In this document: in pieces, positions 9,326-17,742 of the stretch
Numbering within the stretch: position 1 is the stretch's first letter
Layout of the letters: each line of letters begins with the position of its first letter
Source: Aquimonas sp002352135
GTDB taxonomy: Bacteria; Pseudomonadota; Gammaproteobacteria; Xanthomonadales; Xanthomonadaceae
Direction of reading: 5' to 3'
Length of the DNA stretch: 64,000 bases
Assembly (NCBI GenBank): GCA_035440755.1
Contig: DAORND010000001.1
Coordinates: 71,436-135,435 of the forward strand
The notes under the pieces: generated by a model
The model's input: only the letters and a program-made list of their open reading frames with translations
Database searches by the model: none
Told to the model about the DNA's origin: nothing
Translations under genes and position numbers: made by a program

Positions 9326-9799
9326 TCAGCGAATGCGGCGGACCTTGACTTGTTTGTTGTAGCCCTCGACCTTGAGGTACCAGCCGCTCACCATGCCGGC
9401 CTTGATGCGGACCTCTGGTGACTCGATGGTGACGCCGGCCAAGGTGCTGGGCTCGGCCTGCTGCCAGACCTGACCATTGTCGAGATGGAAAGTGGTGTTT
9501 CCCGACCAGCCTTTGAAGGTGCCGCTGATGCGAGACACCACAAGATCAGGCTCATCTCGTCCCTGGGGAAATCCAACCCGATCCGCGGTGCTTTCTGTCG
9601 TCCCCGATGCCGAAACCCCCTCGCTGCGCAGCCAGTTGTTCAATGAAGCGAGCTCTTCGGGCGTGAGTTTGCCCAGACCCGCTGCCTCGAACTCGGAATG
9701 GCTCATGCGTTCTTCCAGCGAGGAGAACTCACTGGCGATGAGCGGCGCGGAGGCTGTGCTCAGAAGGATGGCGACTGACAGAAGGCTTCTTGCGATCAT
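9326..9799 (-). CDS. Small secreted hypothetical protein (157 aa)
   Basis: The proposed start ATG at 9799 opens a clear signal peptide (MIARSLLSVAILLSTASAPLIAS). An upstream in-frame start at 9865 would add 22 polar residues before the signal and is less likely. The mature part has an amphipathic helix motif LTPEELASLNNWLR and a beta-rich C-terminal half (GTFKGWSGNTTFHLDNGQ, VWQQAEP, KVEGYNKQVKVRRIR). Xanthomonad genomes contain short periplasmic proteins with this LTPEEL-LN-WL plus beta layout, of unknown function. No Cys pairs or lipobox. It is convergent with hrpA and divergent from the secreted protein at 10125. Confidence 0.7.
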   Translation of the reverse strand: MIARSLLSVAILLSTASAPLIASEFSSLEERMSHSEFEAAGLGKLTPEELASLNNWLRSEGVSASGTTESTADRVGFPQGRDEPDLVVSRISGTFKGWSGNTTFHLDNGQVWQQAEPSTLAGVTIESPEVRIKAGMVSGWYLKVEGYNKQVKVRRIR

Positions 9800-9929
9800 G
9801 GGCGTTGGAAAGCGACGTGGGACGTGTTGGGAGTCTAGCAGGTTGCTTCCAGCGCAAGAGCGCAATAGACACGTCGACTCGGATAGATCCGCGTGAGCAA
9901 GAGCACGTTCCGCGCTTTCAATAGGTCAA

Positions 9930-9958
9930 TTCCGTATGCGCGGAGCCGCGTTTACACT
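9930..9958 (+). promoter_or_regulatory. Putative promoter for the 10125 secreted protein
   Basis: TTCCGT (9930-9935), a 17-base spacer and TACACT (9953-9958). The interval 9800-10124 between the two divergent secreted-protein genes otherwise holds only an 8-codon frame and the palindrome at 10030. The initiating ATG is ~165 bases downstream, leaving a long leader. Confidence 0.35.
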
Positions 9959-10029
9959 GCCCCGCGAGCGTTTGTCGGGGAAATCGCAGAGAGCGCTATG
10001 CCACTTACCTTAACCGCCGCCTAAATCGA

Positions 10030-10048
10030 TTCGTCAAAATTTCACGAA
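10030..10048. promoter_or_regulatory. AT-rich imperfect palindrome, possible operator
   Basis: TTCGTCAAAATTTCACGAA has 5-base arms TTCGT/ACGAA around an AAATTT centre. It stands out against GC-rich surroundings and lies 76 bases before the start at 10125 and downstream of the putative promoter. No regulator family is assigned. Confidence 0.3.
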
Positions 10049-10124
10049 TTCGGGAACTTGGGCTGGATTGTCGACGCTTGCGGGGCTACCTTTCGTCCGT
10101 CAACCAATGGATGGAGCTCTCTGA

Positions 10125-12056
10125 ATGCATAGTCTGACGACATTGAAGCGCAGACCGACCGTGATGTGGCTTGCCTTGGCACTGACTGCCACGCCGGTTC
10201 TTGCATTAGCGACGACTGTCAGCACTTCCACCCTGGGTAAGGGTGAGCTACGGACCATCTGCCCTGCGGATGGCTCAGCCTTGGTGCCTGGTCAGATTGC
10301 ACTGGTTGATGACGGCACGGCACTGCGTATCGTGGCCGTTGACGCGACGATGTCAGCGGAGTGCGCCATGAAGGCGACCGCTGCCAACCTCAAGGTCAGA
10401 TTTCCCGGTAACACTCAGGACATCCTCCTGACTGGCCCGGTGGCTTACAACGTGCTGACCCGTGAAGTTGGCTTTGGCATCGTCGAACCGGCCCTGTGTG
10501 AGAGCTTCTATCCCGTTGATTCAGCTCCGCTGTTGCAAATCGCGTTGACTGACCCGGACGGCAGCACGCAGACACTGTCTGGCATCAGTGGGCTGGAATA
10601 TGCGCTACCCAGCACGGCCCGTTTCACGCCGACCTCGGCGAGCGCCACCTACGGCGATTGGGTTCAGTGCCATGCCATCCCCTACAGCACTCTGGTAAAC
10701 AATGCTCCCGATGTGCCTGCGCCAGGCGTCAATGTGGACCCGGGCAATCCAGATCTGATTTTTGCCGATGGCATGGAGACACCGGCGTCCAATGCGGACC
10801 TTCGAATCGAGATTCTCGATGATGGCGAGCGCTATCTGACGCGCAATATCCAAGCCTATATCGATCAGCCGTTCCAGTACGTGGTACGCGTGCGCAACGT
10901 GGGCAATGCCACGGCGACCGGTGTCCGTCTGCGCGAGTTCACGCCGAATGCAGCGGTCGTTAGCCCGCCTGTGCCGATGCAGCCCCGTGTGACGATTGGT
11001 GCATGGACCTGCCAGAACGATGCCGAACAGAGCTGCGGTACTGGCAGTGGTGAGCTGGATGTCGCCAGCATCAGCTTGGCTGCGGGCAGCTATAGGGACT
11101 ACACCGTCACCCGCGAAGTGGTCACGGCCAACGTCGGCGACAAGGTGGCGATCAGCACCGCGCTGTTCTTTGCGCCGAACGATGAAGTGTCGAAGGGCGA
11201 TGTATCCAGCGAGGACAACGTTGCGTCGGCCATCGTGACATTGCTTGAGAACACCGGGCCTGTGATTACCTGTATCGATCCCCAGATTGGTTCCGGACCG
11301 AATTCGCTGCCTAACCCCCTGAACATGCAAGAAGACGACGATGTTCGGGAGTTCGAGTGCACGATGACGGACGCCGAGCAGGATGCAATCACGAACTTCA
11401 CTGCGAGCAGCTCGAACATTTCTTTGGTTCCCAACGATGGATTGCTTGGGGCTCGTGCCGGAGATACGTGGGAACTGTTCATCGCTCCCCAACCCGAAGC
11501 CTCAGGCAGTTCGACGGTGACACTGACGGCAACGGACGCGCGCGGCGCTCAGCGCGTGATGCAGTTCACCGTCGAAGTCGCTGCGGTGAATGATCCGCCG
11601 ACATTCAGTTTGTTCAGCGCGACGGTGGTGCAGTCAGCGACCGGAGATGTTCCCACCAATATCGTCGGCGATCCGCTCGAGGGACCGCTTCAGTTCCCGA
11701 CCATGGAGGCGAACTGCTTTGACTCCGGCAACACGGCGTGCACTGTGAGCATCAGCAGTTTTATCGAAGATGTCGTGTCTGGTCCTTCGAACGAGAGTGG
11801 TCAGCTCGTCCAGCCGGTGACCTTGGTTGCGGGAGATTGTGTGCTTGCGAGTGGCACTGGTAGTTTGAGTAACATGTTTGCCGTATTGCCGCAGTTGACG
11901 CCGGCCAGCGCGCAAGCATCCGGGAGTGACTTCGCGCTCGCATGGACTTACCGGAAGAACGCGTCAGCCACATTGGCCTTTACCTGCACGATGCGTGTGC
12001 AGGATGCTGGCGGTGCTCAATCGGGTGGCCAGATTACCTTCTCGATGGGCAATTGA
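10125..12056 (+). CDS. Secreted multidomain protein with DUF11-like and cadherin-like regions
   Basis: A 643-aa exported protein. Residues 1-30 form a signal peptide (basic LKRRPT, hydrophobic MWLALALTATPVLALA). Residues ~35-190 are an unknown beta-rich domain with paired cysteines. A short linker (~205-220) contains PDLIFADGMETP. Residues ~220-370 resemble the DUF11/conserved-repeat fold (QPFQYVVRVRNVGNATATGV, then a CxxDAEQSC pair). Residues ~380-500 resemble a cadherin/Ig-like repeat (LTATDARGAQRVMQFTVEV, AAVNDPPTF), and a final Cys-containing domain follows. Such proteins are usually surface or outer-membrane-vesicle components. No cell-wall or lipid anchor is seen. The start ATG has GGAG about ten bases upstream. 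A strong terminator follows. Confidence 0.75.
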   Translation: MHSLTTLKRRPTVMWLALALTATPVLALATTVSTSTLGKGELRTICPADGSALVPGQIALVDDGTALRIVAVDATMSAECAMKATAANLKVRFPGNTQDILLTGPVAYNVLTREVGFGIVEPALCESFYPVDSAPLLQIALTDPDGSTQTLSGISGLEYALPSTARFTPTSASATYGDWVQCHAIPYSTLVNNAPDVPAPGVNVDPGNPDLIFADGMETPASNADLRIEILDDGERYLTRNIQAYIDQPFQYVVRVRNVGNATATGVRLREFTPNAAVVSPPVPMQPRVTIGAWTCQNDAEQSCGTGSGELDVASISLAAGSYRDYTVTREVVTANVGDKVAISTALFFAPNDEVSKGDVSSEDNVASAIVTLLENTGPVITCIDPQIGSGPNSLPNPLNMQEDDDVREFECTMTDAEQDAITNFTASSSNISLVPNDGLLGARAGDTWELFIAPQPEASGSSTVTLTATDARGAQRVMQFTVEVAAVNDPPTFSLFSATVVQSATGDVPTNIVGDPLEGPLQFPTMEANCFDSGNTACTVSISSFIEDVVSGPSNESGQLVQPVTLVAGDCVLASGTGSLSNMFAVLPQLTPASAQASGSDFALAWTYRKNASATLAFTCTMRVQDAGGAQSGGQITFSMGN

Positions 12057-12076
12057 TCCAAGAGGCATCCATGTAG

Positions 12077-12109
12077 GAAACGCCGGAGCTTGCTCCGGCG
12101 TTTCTTTTT
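12077..12109 (+). terminator. Strong rho-independent terminator
   Basis: GAAACGCCGGAGC (12077-12089) and GCTCCGGCGTTTC (12092-12104) are perfect 13-base complements, followed by TTTTT. It lies 20 bases after the stop of the secreted-protein gene and only 17 bases before the relA ATG. Confidence 0.9.
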
Positions 12110-12126
12110 GCGGTCCACTGTGCGAC

Positions 12127-14253
12127 ATGAGCAGAGCGGAAATCACAACGGTTGCAGACTGGCTGGGGCAACGTGGCGGCAAGACGTGTCAGTTGCCGCC
12201 CGCGTTGACTCACTGGGCGCTCATGCAGGTCGAGCCAACGGACAGCAACCGCGAGCTGGCGCAGACACTGAGTTTGTTGGATCGCCTTGGCGCGGATGCC
12301 GACACGGTGGTGGCGGCGGTCTTTTTCACCTGTGCGCAGAACAATTGGATGGTGCCCACGCTGCCTTCCAGCGCTGCGGTGAGCATGCTGTTGCAGGGAC
12401 AAGCTGAAGCGGAGAAGGTCTGGCCGATCTACCACGAGCGCGGCGGTAAGACGGGGGCCGAGGGCTTGCGACGCCTGCTGTTGGCGATCATCCGTGATTT
12501 GCGGGTCGTGCTGATTCTGTTGGCTCGCCAATTGGCGCGCATGCGTGCTGCGACCACGTTGCCAGAAGACGCGCGGCGCGCTCTGGCGCAGCTGTCGGCG
12601 GATATCCATGCGCCGCTTGCCAATCGACTGGGTATCTGGCAATTGAAGTGGGAGCTGGAGGATCTGGCTTTCCGCTATTTGCAACCCGATACCTATCGAC
12701 GCATCGCCAGCCTGCTGGATGAGAAGCGCGGTGATCGCGAAGGGTTCATCGAAGAGGCCAAGGCACGTCTGCGTGAAGCCTTGCAGAACGCCGGGATTCG
12801 TGGCGATGTTGCGGGTCGTCCGAAACATATCTTCAGTATCTGGAAGAAGATGCAGCGAAAGGACGTGCCTTTCAGTGATCTGTACGACATCCGTGCGGTG
12901 CGTGTGCTGGTGGAAGATGTTGCGACGTGCTACGCCGCATTGGGCGTGGCGCACAGTCTGTGGTCACCAATCCCCAGCGAATTTGACGATTACATCGCCA
13001 ATCCCAAAGGCAACAACTACCAGTCCTTGCACACCGCGGTCATCGGTCCGCAAGGCAAGACGCTGGAAATCCAGATCCGCACGCACGACATGCATGCACA
13101 TGCCGAGCTCGGCGTGGCGGCGCATTGGCGCTACAAGGAAGGCGGCAGCGGGGATGCCGAGTTCGAGCGCAAGATCGCCTGGATGCGGCAATTGCTGGAT
13201 GGCAAGGATGGTGAGGACGACACGGCCTTGCTGGCCGGATTGTCGACTGAGCTGATCGAGGATCGGGTCTACGTGCTGACGCCGCAGGGGCAGGTCATCG
13301 ACTTGCCGAAAGGCGGCACCGTGCTGGACTTCGCTTACCACGTTCACACCGAGGTCGGGCATCGTTGCCAGGGTGCCAAGGTCAACGGTCGCATCGTCCC
13401 GCTAAGCCATCAGCCCAGCTCGGGTGATCGCATTGAAATTCTCACTGGCAAGGTTTCCGAGCCGCGTCGAGACTGGCTGATGGCGGGCTCGGGCTTTCTG
13501 GCCTCGGCGCGCGCGCGCGACAAGGTGCGGGCGTATTTCCACAAGCTGGATCAGGCGCGCAATCTGCAGGCAGGCAAAGATCTGCTGGAGCGCGAGTTGA
13601 AGCGGCTTGCGCTACACCAACTGGACCTGTCGCTGGCCTTGCCGAAACTGCGCCTGCAGCGTGTTGAGGAGTTGTACCTGGCGGTCGCATTGGGTGACTT
13701 CAGCCCCAGTCAGGTCGCTCGCGCCTTGCATGAAGTCACCTCGCCCAAGCTTGAAGCCGAAGCCCGTCCAGCGCCGACCTTTTCGGCCAAACCGCCAAAG
13801 CCGGATCGGGGCTTCACCATCGAGGGCGTCGGCAACTTGTTGACGCAACTCGCGCGTTGCTGCCAGCCGGTTGCCGGTGACCTGATCGTCGGTTATCTCA
13901 CCCAAGGCCGTGGGGTCAGCGTGCATCGGCAGGACTGTGAAGAAATGCAGCACCTCGCCGCGCGTCATCCCGAGCGGGTGCTGCCTGTGGAATGGGGCCG
14001 CAAGGGTGCGCAGAGCTACCAGGTCGATGTCCTGGTGCGCGGCTTTGATCGCAAGTGGCTGTTGAAGGATCTGACCAACGTGATCGGCGTCGCCAACGCA
14101 CACATTCTGGGTGTCAACAGTCGAATGGACGATGCGTCCGGGCGTGTCGAGTTGCGCTTCACCCTGAAGGTGAACGACTTCCAGCAGCTGGGCGATCTGC
14201 TCGGCAAGATGTCCGCCGTGCCTGGTGTCAACGAGGCACGACGGACGCATTGA
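12127..14253 (+). CDS. relA: GTP pyrophosphokinase RelA, (p)ppGpp synthetase I
   Basis: A 708-aa RelA/SpoT homologue. The N-terminal HD-hydrolase region is degenerate (VVAAVFFTCAQNNWM in place of the His-Asp metal motif), which marks it as synthetase-only RelA rather than SpoT. The synthetase core is intact: GRPKHIFSIWKKMQ, LYDIRAVRV, EFDDYIANPKGNNYQSLHT and EIQIRTHDMHAHAELGVAAHW. A TGS domain follows (EDRVYVLTPQGQVIDLP), then a helical region, a zinc-finger-like LARCCQPVAGD segment and a C-terminal ACT domain. RelA makes pppGpp on stalled ribosomes. The ATG at 12127 is chosen because the frame upstream runs through the previous gene's end and the terminator. No Shine-Dalgarno is visible. Confidence 0.95.
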   Translation: MSRAEITTVADWLGQRGGKTCQLPPALTHWALMQVEPTDSNRELAQTLSLLDRLGADADTVVAAVFFTCAQNNWMVPTLPSSAAVSMLLQGQAEAEKVWPIYHERGGKTGAEGLRRLLLAIIRDLRVVLILLARQLARMRAATTLPEDARRALAQLSADIHAPLANRLGIWQLKWELEDLAFRYLQPDTYRRIASLLDEKRGDREGFIEEAKARLREALQNAGIRGDVAGRPKHIFSIWKKMQRKDVPFSDLYDIRAVRVLVEDVATCYAALGVAHSLWSPIPSEFDDYIANPKGNNYQSLHTAVIGPQGKTLEIQIRTHDMHAHAELGVAAHWRYKEGGSGDAEFERKIAWMRQLLDGKDGEDDTALLAGLSTELIEDRVYVLTPQGQVIDLPKGGTVLDFAYHVHTEVGHRCQGAKVNGRIVPLSHQPSSGDRIEILTGKVSEPRRDWLMAGSGFLASARARDKVRAYFHKLDQARNLQAGKDLLERELKRLALHQLDLSLALPKLRLQRVEELYLAVALGDFSPSQVARALHEVTSPKLEAEARPAPTFSAKPPKPDRGFTIEGVGNLLTQLARCCQPVAGDLIVGYLTQGRGVSVHRQDCEEMQHLAARHPERVLPVEWGRKGAQSYQVDVLVRGFDRKWLLKDLTNVIGVANAHILGVNSRMDDASGRVELRFTLKVNDFQQLGDLLGKMSAVPGVNEARRTH

Positions 14254-14276
14254 TCAGCGAGCAAGAATTCCGACGC

Positions 14277-15584
14277 TCAGGTAGAAGCCGATGGGCGGCG
14301 GGCTGGGTTGCCGAAGTCTTCACTCGTGCTGACACGCTGCGCGAGCGTGCCCGGCGGATGCGTGAACCAGCCCGGATCGCGATAGTCGTCCGCGGCCAGA
14401 TCGTCGCGCACCTTCACCACGTTGAACATGCCACCCATTTCGAGATTTCCGAATGGCCCCTTGCCCATCATCATCGGTAGCGTGTTGGCCGGTCCGGGCA
14501 TGTGGCCGCTGTCGGTATGGTTCTGATGCTCGGCCATGCCGTGTTCGCCCATGGGCATGTAGTCGGGCAGCAATCGCTGCAGTCGTTGTTCCAGCCCCTG
14601 TTGCTGAACACCCAGTGGGTTGGCGATGTGGTGTCCCATTGCATTCATGGTGTGGTGCGACATGTGGCAGTGGAACGCCCAGTCGCCAGGAACCGCGATG
14701 AACTCGATGTCGCGACATTGCCCGACGCCGACAATCTCTGTGACTTCGCGTCGCCATTGGCTGCGCGGCCAGCGTCCGCCATCACTGCCGGTGACCTCGA
14801 ACTGCACGCCATGCAGATGGATCGGATGGTTCCACATCGACACATTGGCGACGCGGATTCGCACACGCTGACCGCTGGTCGCGACCAAGGCTTGCACGGC
14901 GGGAAAAACTTTCGAGTTCATCGTCCACAGATCGAAGTCGGTCATCACCGAGGGATCGGGCCGCGAGGTGCCCGGATGCAGCGCCCAGTTGTGCAGCATC
15001 ACGGCGTAGTCGCGTTGAATGGGTTCCGGCTCGCCTTCGCGCGGGTGGATGATGATGAAGCCCATCATGCCCATCGCGATCTGGGTCATCTCATCCGCAT
15101 GCGGGTGATACATGTGGGTACCATGCTGCCGCAGAGTGAATTCGTAAGCCCAGGTCTCACCGGGCGCGATGGGTGCTTGGGTCAGTCCACTGACGCCGTC
15201 CATTCCATTTGGCAGCAGCAGCCCGTGCCAATGCACGCTGGTGTGCTCGGGCAGACGGTTGGTGACCAGAATGCGAATGCGGTCGCCCTCGATGGCTTCG
15301 ATGGTTGGGCCAGGCGTGGAGCCGTTGTAGCCCCAGACGGTGGCGCGTGAGCCCGGTGCGAATTCATGCTCGAACTGCTCGGCCACCAGATGGAATTCCT
15401 TGACACCGTCCACTAGCCGATACGGCAAGCTCCAGCCATTCGGTGTATGGACCGGTATGTGGGGAAAGCGCGGTGGTGCGTCGGGCTGATCAGCAAGCGC
15501 GGGCTTGCTCAGACTGGGCAACAGTCCGCCGAGCAGGAGCCCGCTGCCGGTGCCGGTCAACCATTGGCGTCGATCAATCTTCAT
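14277..15584 (-). CDS. Tat-exported multicopper oxidase (copper resistance)
   Basis: A 435-aa periplasmic multicopper oxidase. The start at 15584 gives MKIDRRQWLTGTGSGLLLGG, a twin-arginine signal; an in-frame ATG at 15608 has no ribosome site. All four copper motifs are visible: HWHG, HPHADE, HPIHLHG and HCHMSHHTMNAMGH. The last 60 residues are Met/His-rich (HGMAEHQNHTDSGHMPG, PMMMGKGPFGNLEMGGM), as in Cu(I)-oxidising CopA/CueO types. It is shorter than CopA (~600 aa). The gene overlaps the upstream TolC-like gene by 11 bases, so the two are translated together. The probable job is oxidising Cu(I) to less toxic Cu(II) in the periplasm. Confidence 0.9.
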   Translation of the reverse strand: MKIDRRQWLTGTGSGLLLGGLLPSLSKPALADQPDAPPRFPHIPVHTPNGWSLPYRLVDGVKEFHLVAEQFEHEFAPGSRATVWGYNGSTPGPTIEAIEGDRIRILVTNRLPEHTSVHWHGLLLPNGMDGVSGLTQAPIAPGETWAYEFTLRQHGTHMYHPHADEMTQIAMGMMGFIIIHPREGEPEPIQRDYAVMLHNWALHPGTSRPDPSVMTDFDLWTMNSKVFPAVQALVATSGQRVRIRVANVSMWNHPIHLHGVQFEVTGSDGGRWPRSQWRREVTEIVGVGQCRDIEFIAVPGDWAFHCHMSHHTMNAMGHHIANPLGVQQQGLEQRLQRLLPDYMPMGEHGMAEHQNHTDSGHMPGPANTLPMMMGKGPFGNLEMGGMFNVVKVRDDLAADDYRDPGWFTHPPGTLAQRVSTSEDFGNPARRPSAST

Positions 15585-17094
15585 GGTGGTGATGTCCTGT
15601 GTGCGCATCAGATGTCGGCTTGTCCATTGCTGCGGGTTGGGTGTGATGGTGGCGGTGGTCCATCGGGGCGGAGGGCATGCTGTTTCCGCCGAGCTGCAAC
15701 AGCGCTGCGAGGTCCACGGTCGCCGAAGGGGGTCGCGTGTCGGGCAAGTCCGTGCCGAGCGTTGCGCTCAATTCGGCCAAGGTTTGCCAGTACGCAGACA
15801 CTGTCGCGACATAGGCCTGCGCGGCTTCGAATTGCTCGCGTCGGGTGCGCAGCAGATCGAAGACACTGATCAGCATGAAATTCTGTCGCTTCTGCTGCTC
15901 TGAAACGGCGAGCGCCAGTGCGGGCAACAACGTGTTCTCGTACTGCCGAATCTGCGCCGTCAGCGCGCTCAGGCGTTCGTGCTGCATCGCCACCTGGTGC
16001 ATGACTTGCTGCTCGGTCGCCTGCAGCGTGGTAGCGGCGGCCTGCAGACGCCAGTGCGCGCGTTGCCGACGGGACTGGCCCTGGTCGAACAGCGGGATTT
16101 GCCACTGCAGTCCGATGGCGTTGTCGGCGGCTTCTTCCCCTCGCGACTCGTGTTCGGCCTCCAGTGCAAGCTCACCGATCCAGGCGTTGCGCTGCGCCCA
16201 CTGCAATTCTGCTTCGCGCTGCTGATGCGTGTCTCGCGCGGTTTGCAGCGAGGGGGCGAACTTCTTGGCGAGCGCCTGCAGTGGCGCGAGATCGGGCGTT
16301 GCTTCGGGAATCCCGAGTGCGTCATTCGGCAATCGGACCTCGTGATCCGCAAGGCCGAGCTGCATCAGCAGTTCGTGTTGGCGCTGAACTGCGACTTGGT
16401 GAGCCTCGATTTGCGCTAGCGCTGCGCGTGCCGCATCGGCGCGGTACATGGCCAGATCAACCGGCTCCAGATTGCCGGCCTGATGGAAGCGCAGCGCCAG
16501 ATCGAAGGACAGTTGCGCCGCTTCGGCGAGCAGTTCCGAAGCCTCGGCGGCCGACTGCGCGCCCATCCAGCCGAACCATGCCGCGTCGGTTGCGGACAGC
16601 GTGTGCGCGACCTGCGCGAGCAGGGCGTGACGCGCTTGCTCGCGTTCGCGCTCACTCAGGCGCGTGCGTTGCGGCAGCAGGAGCAGATCGGTGATGCCCA
16701 GGGACAGACTCCATTGCGTGCCATTCCAGTCGCCATCCTGGCGATGTCGAAGCCAGGTCAATGTTGGATTGCCGGGCCGACGCGCATCGCGCCACTCGGT
16801 TTCCGAGATGCCCAGATCGACGATGGCCTGACGCAGTTGCGGGTCGTTGAACAGGGCCAGGGCGCGGGCAGAGGCGAGATCAGGTAGCTCGCTCACCTCG
16901 GCCTGCATTGCATCGGCGGGGTCGGGCAGATGGATGGCAATGGACGGATGTCGTTCGGACAGGTCGGCGCGGAGCGGGGCAATGGCCTCCTGTGTGCTGG
17001 GTAGGTGTGTGCAGCCACTCAAGCCAAGCAGGGTGAGTGCGCCAAGGCGACGCGCACGCATCGCCCAAGGCGTGTTACGGGAAGAAACGATCAT
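15574..17094 (-). CDS. TolC-family outer-membrane lipoprotein with His-rich tail
   Basis: A 506-aa outer-membrane efflux protein of the TolC/CusC type. The start at 17094 is chosen because GAGG lies about eight bases upstream; a lipoprotein signal follows, ending LTLLGLSGC. Two long alpha-helical OEP repeats are visible (LARALALFNDPQL to QIEAHQVAVQRQHELL, and ALAKKFAPSLQTARDTHQQ to the Gln-rich helix near the end). The C-terminus is unusual: about 45 residues with clusters such as DHRHHHTQ and AHTGHHHHED that should bind Cu or another metal. No RND pump or membrane-fusion gene is adjacent. It lies between the CopL-like gene and the multicopper oxidase. Confidence 0.87.
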   Translation of the reverse strand: MIVSSRNTPWAMRARRLGALTLLGLSGCTHLPSTQEAIAPLRADLSERHPSIAIHLPDPADAMQAEVSELPDLASARALALFNDPQLRQAIVDLGISETEWRDARRPGNPTLTWLRHRQDGDWNGTQWSLSLGITDLLLLPQRTRLSEREREQARHALLAQVAHTLSATDAAWFGWMGAQSAAEASELLAEAAQLSFDLALRFHQAGNLEPVDLAMYRADAARAALAQIEAHQVAVQRQHELLMQLGLADHEVRLPNDALGIPEATPDLAPLQALAKKFAPSLQTARDTHQQREAELQWAQRNAWIGELALEAEHESRGEEAADNAIGLQWQIPLFDQGQSRRQRAHWRLQAAATTLQATEQQVMHQVAMQHERLSALTAQIRQYENTLLPALALAVSEQQKRQNFMLISVFDLLRTRREQFEAAQAYVATVSAYWQTLAELSATLGTDLPDTRPPSATVDLAALLQLGGNSMPSAPMDHRHHHTQPAAMDKPTSDAHTGHHHHED

Positions 17095-17209
17095 GGAAAA
17101 CCCTCGGATCGCGCCCGACGCCAAAGCGCGATGCGCAGGCGTTGGGCGGAGACAGCGTCACTACGGCAAGCCGCAGTGCCTCTTGGCCGGTGGCAACACC
17201 GGCGGGCGA

Positions 17210-17599
17210 TCAGGCTCGGGCGATGGGTGGTCGCAGTCGGCGCTCGACGAGGCGCGGAAAAACGAAGCTCTGCAGACGAGGCCGAATTCCTTGCGGACGC
17301 AATTCGGGCAGGCTGATTGGTTTCAAATCGATCAAGGCCAGACTGACGGCTTGGCAATGGCAGATGTCGGATCCCGAGTGATCGCAGTCATGCCGAGGCA
17401 CAGAATGGCCGATATCCGGCGCTGGGTGCGCGCTCTTGGCGTGGTGCATGGGGCAGGGCGTTGGCGCTTCCGTCGCGATCACTGTGCCGCGGTATGACGA
17501 CGACGGTGTCGTGGCGACACCGCAGGGCGCGCGCAGCAGACCGCCGAGCATCGCGCTCATCAGTAGCAGATTCAGCAGGGACGACAGCGTGATTCGCAT
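17210..17599 (-). CDS. CopL-like metal-binding regulatory protein
   Basis: A 129-aa exported protein: signal peptide MRITLSSLLNLLLMSAMLGGLL, then a Cys/His-rich segment (CPMHHAKSAHPAPDIGHS, HDCDHSGSDICHCQAV) and a basic C-terminus. In xanthomonads CopL precedes copAB and is needed for copper-inducible expression; short length, signal, His/Cys pattern and position at the head of a copper operon match that family. Sequence identity to true CopL cannot be judged here. A start 12 codons upstream (17635) would overlap the divergent recQ region and lacks support. The gap of 115 bases to the TolC-like gene allows co-transcription. Confidence 0.65.
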   Translation of the reverse strand: MRITLSSLLNLLLMSAMLGGLLRAPCGVATTPSSSYRGTVIATEAPTPCPMHHAKSAHPAPDIGHSVPRHDCDHSGSDICHCQAVSLALIDLKPISLPELRPQGIRPRLQSFVFPRLVERRLRPPIARA

Positions 17600-17636
17600 G
17601 ACCGCAGTGTAGCGCTCCCAATTGACCCACCGCATT

Positions 17637-17652
17637 GGACAAGCGGCTGTCC
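17637..17652. promoter_or_regulatory. Inverted repeat in the copL-recQ divergent region
   Basis: GGACA-AGCGGC-TGTCC, 38 bases upstream of the copL-like start. Arms are only five bases. It could be a regulator site for the copper operon, or chance. Confidence 0.2.
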
Positions 17653-17742
17653 TGCGACCAGGCTCGTACCACGAAGTTCACCCGTCAGCGGATGTGCTGC
17701 GAGACAATGCGCGGCCTGCTACTGGATCACTACGCCCTCGCC

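Noticed and set aside
9998..10024. Eight-codon frame ATG...TAA upstream of the secreted protein, possible leader peptide
   Set aside because: No Shine-Dalgarno, no regulatory codon run and no attenuator-like hairpins were seen.
11926..12126. Upstream extension of relA
   Set aside because: It overlaps the previous gene's end and a strong terminator, and RelA N-termini fit the ATG at 12127.
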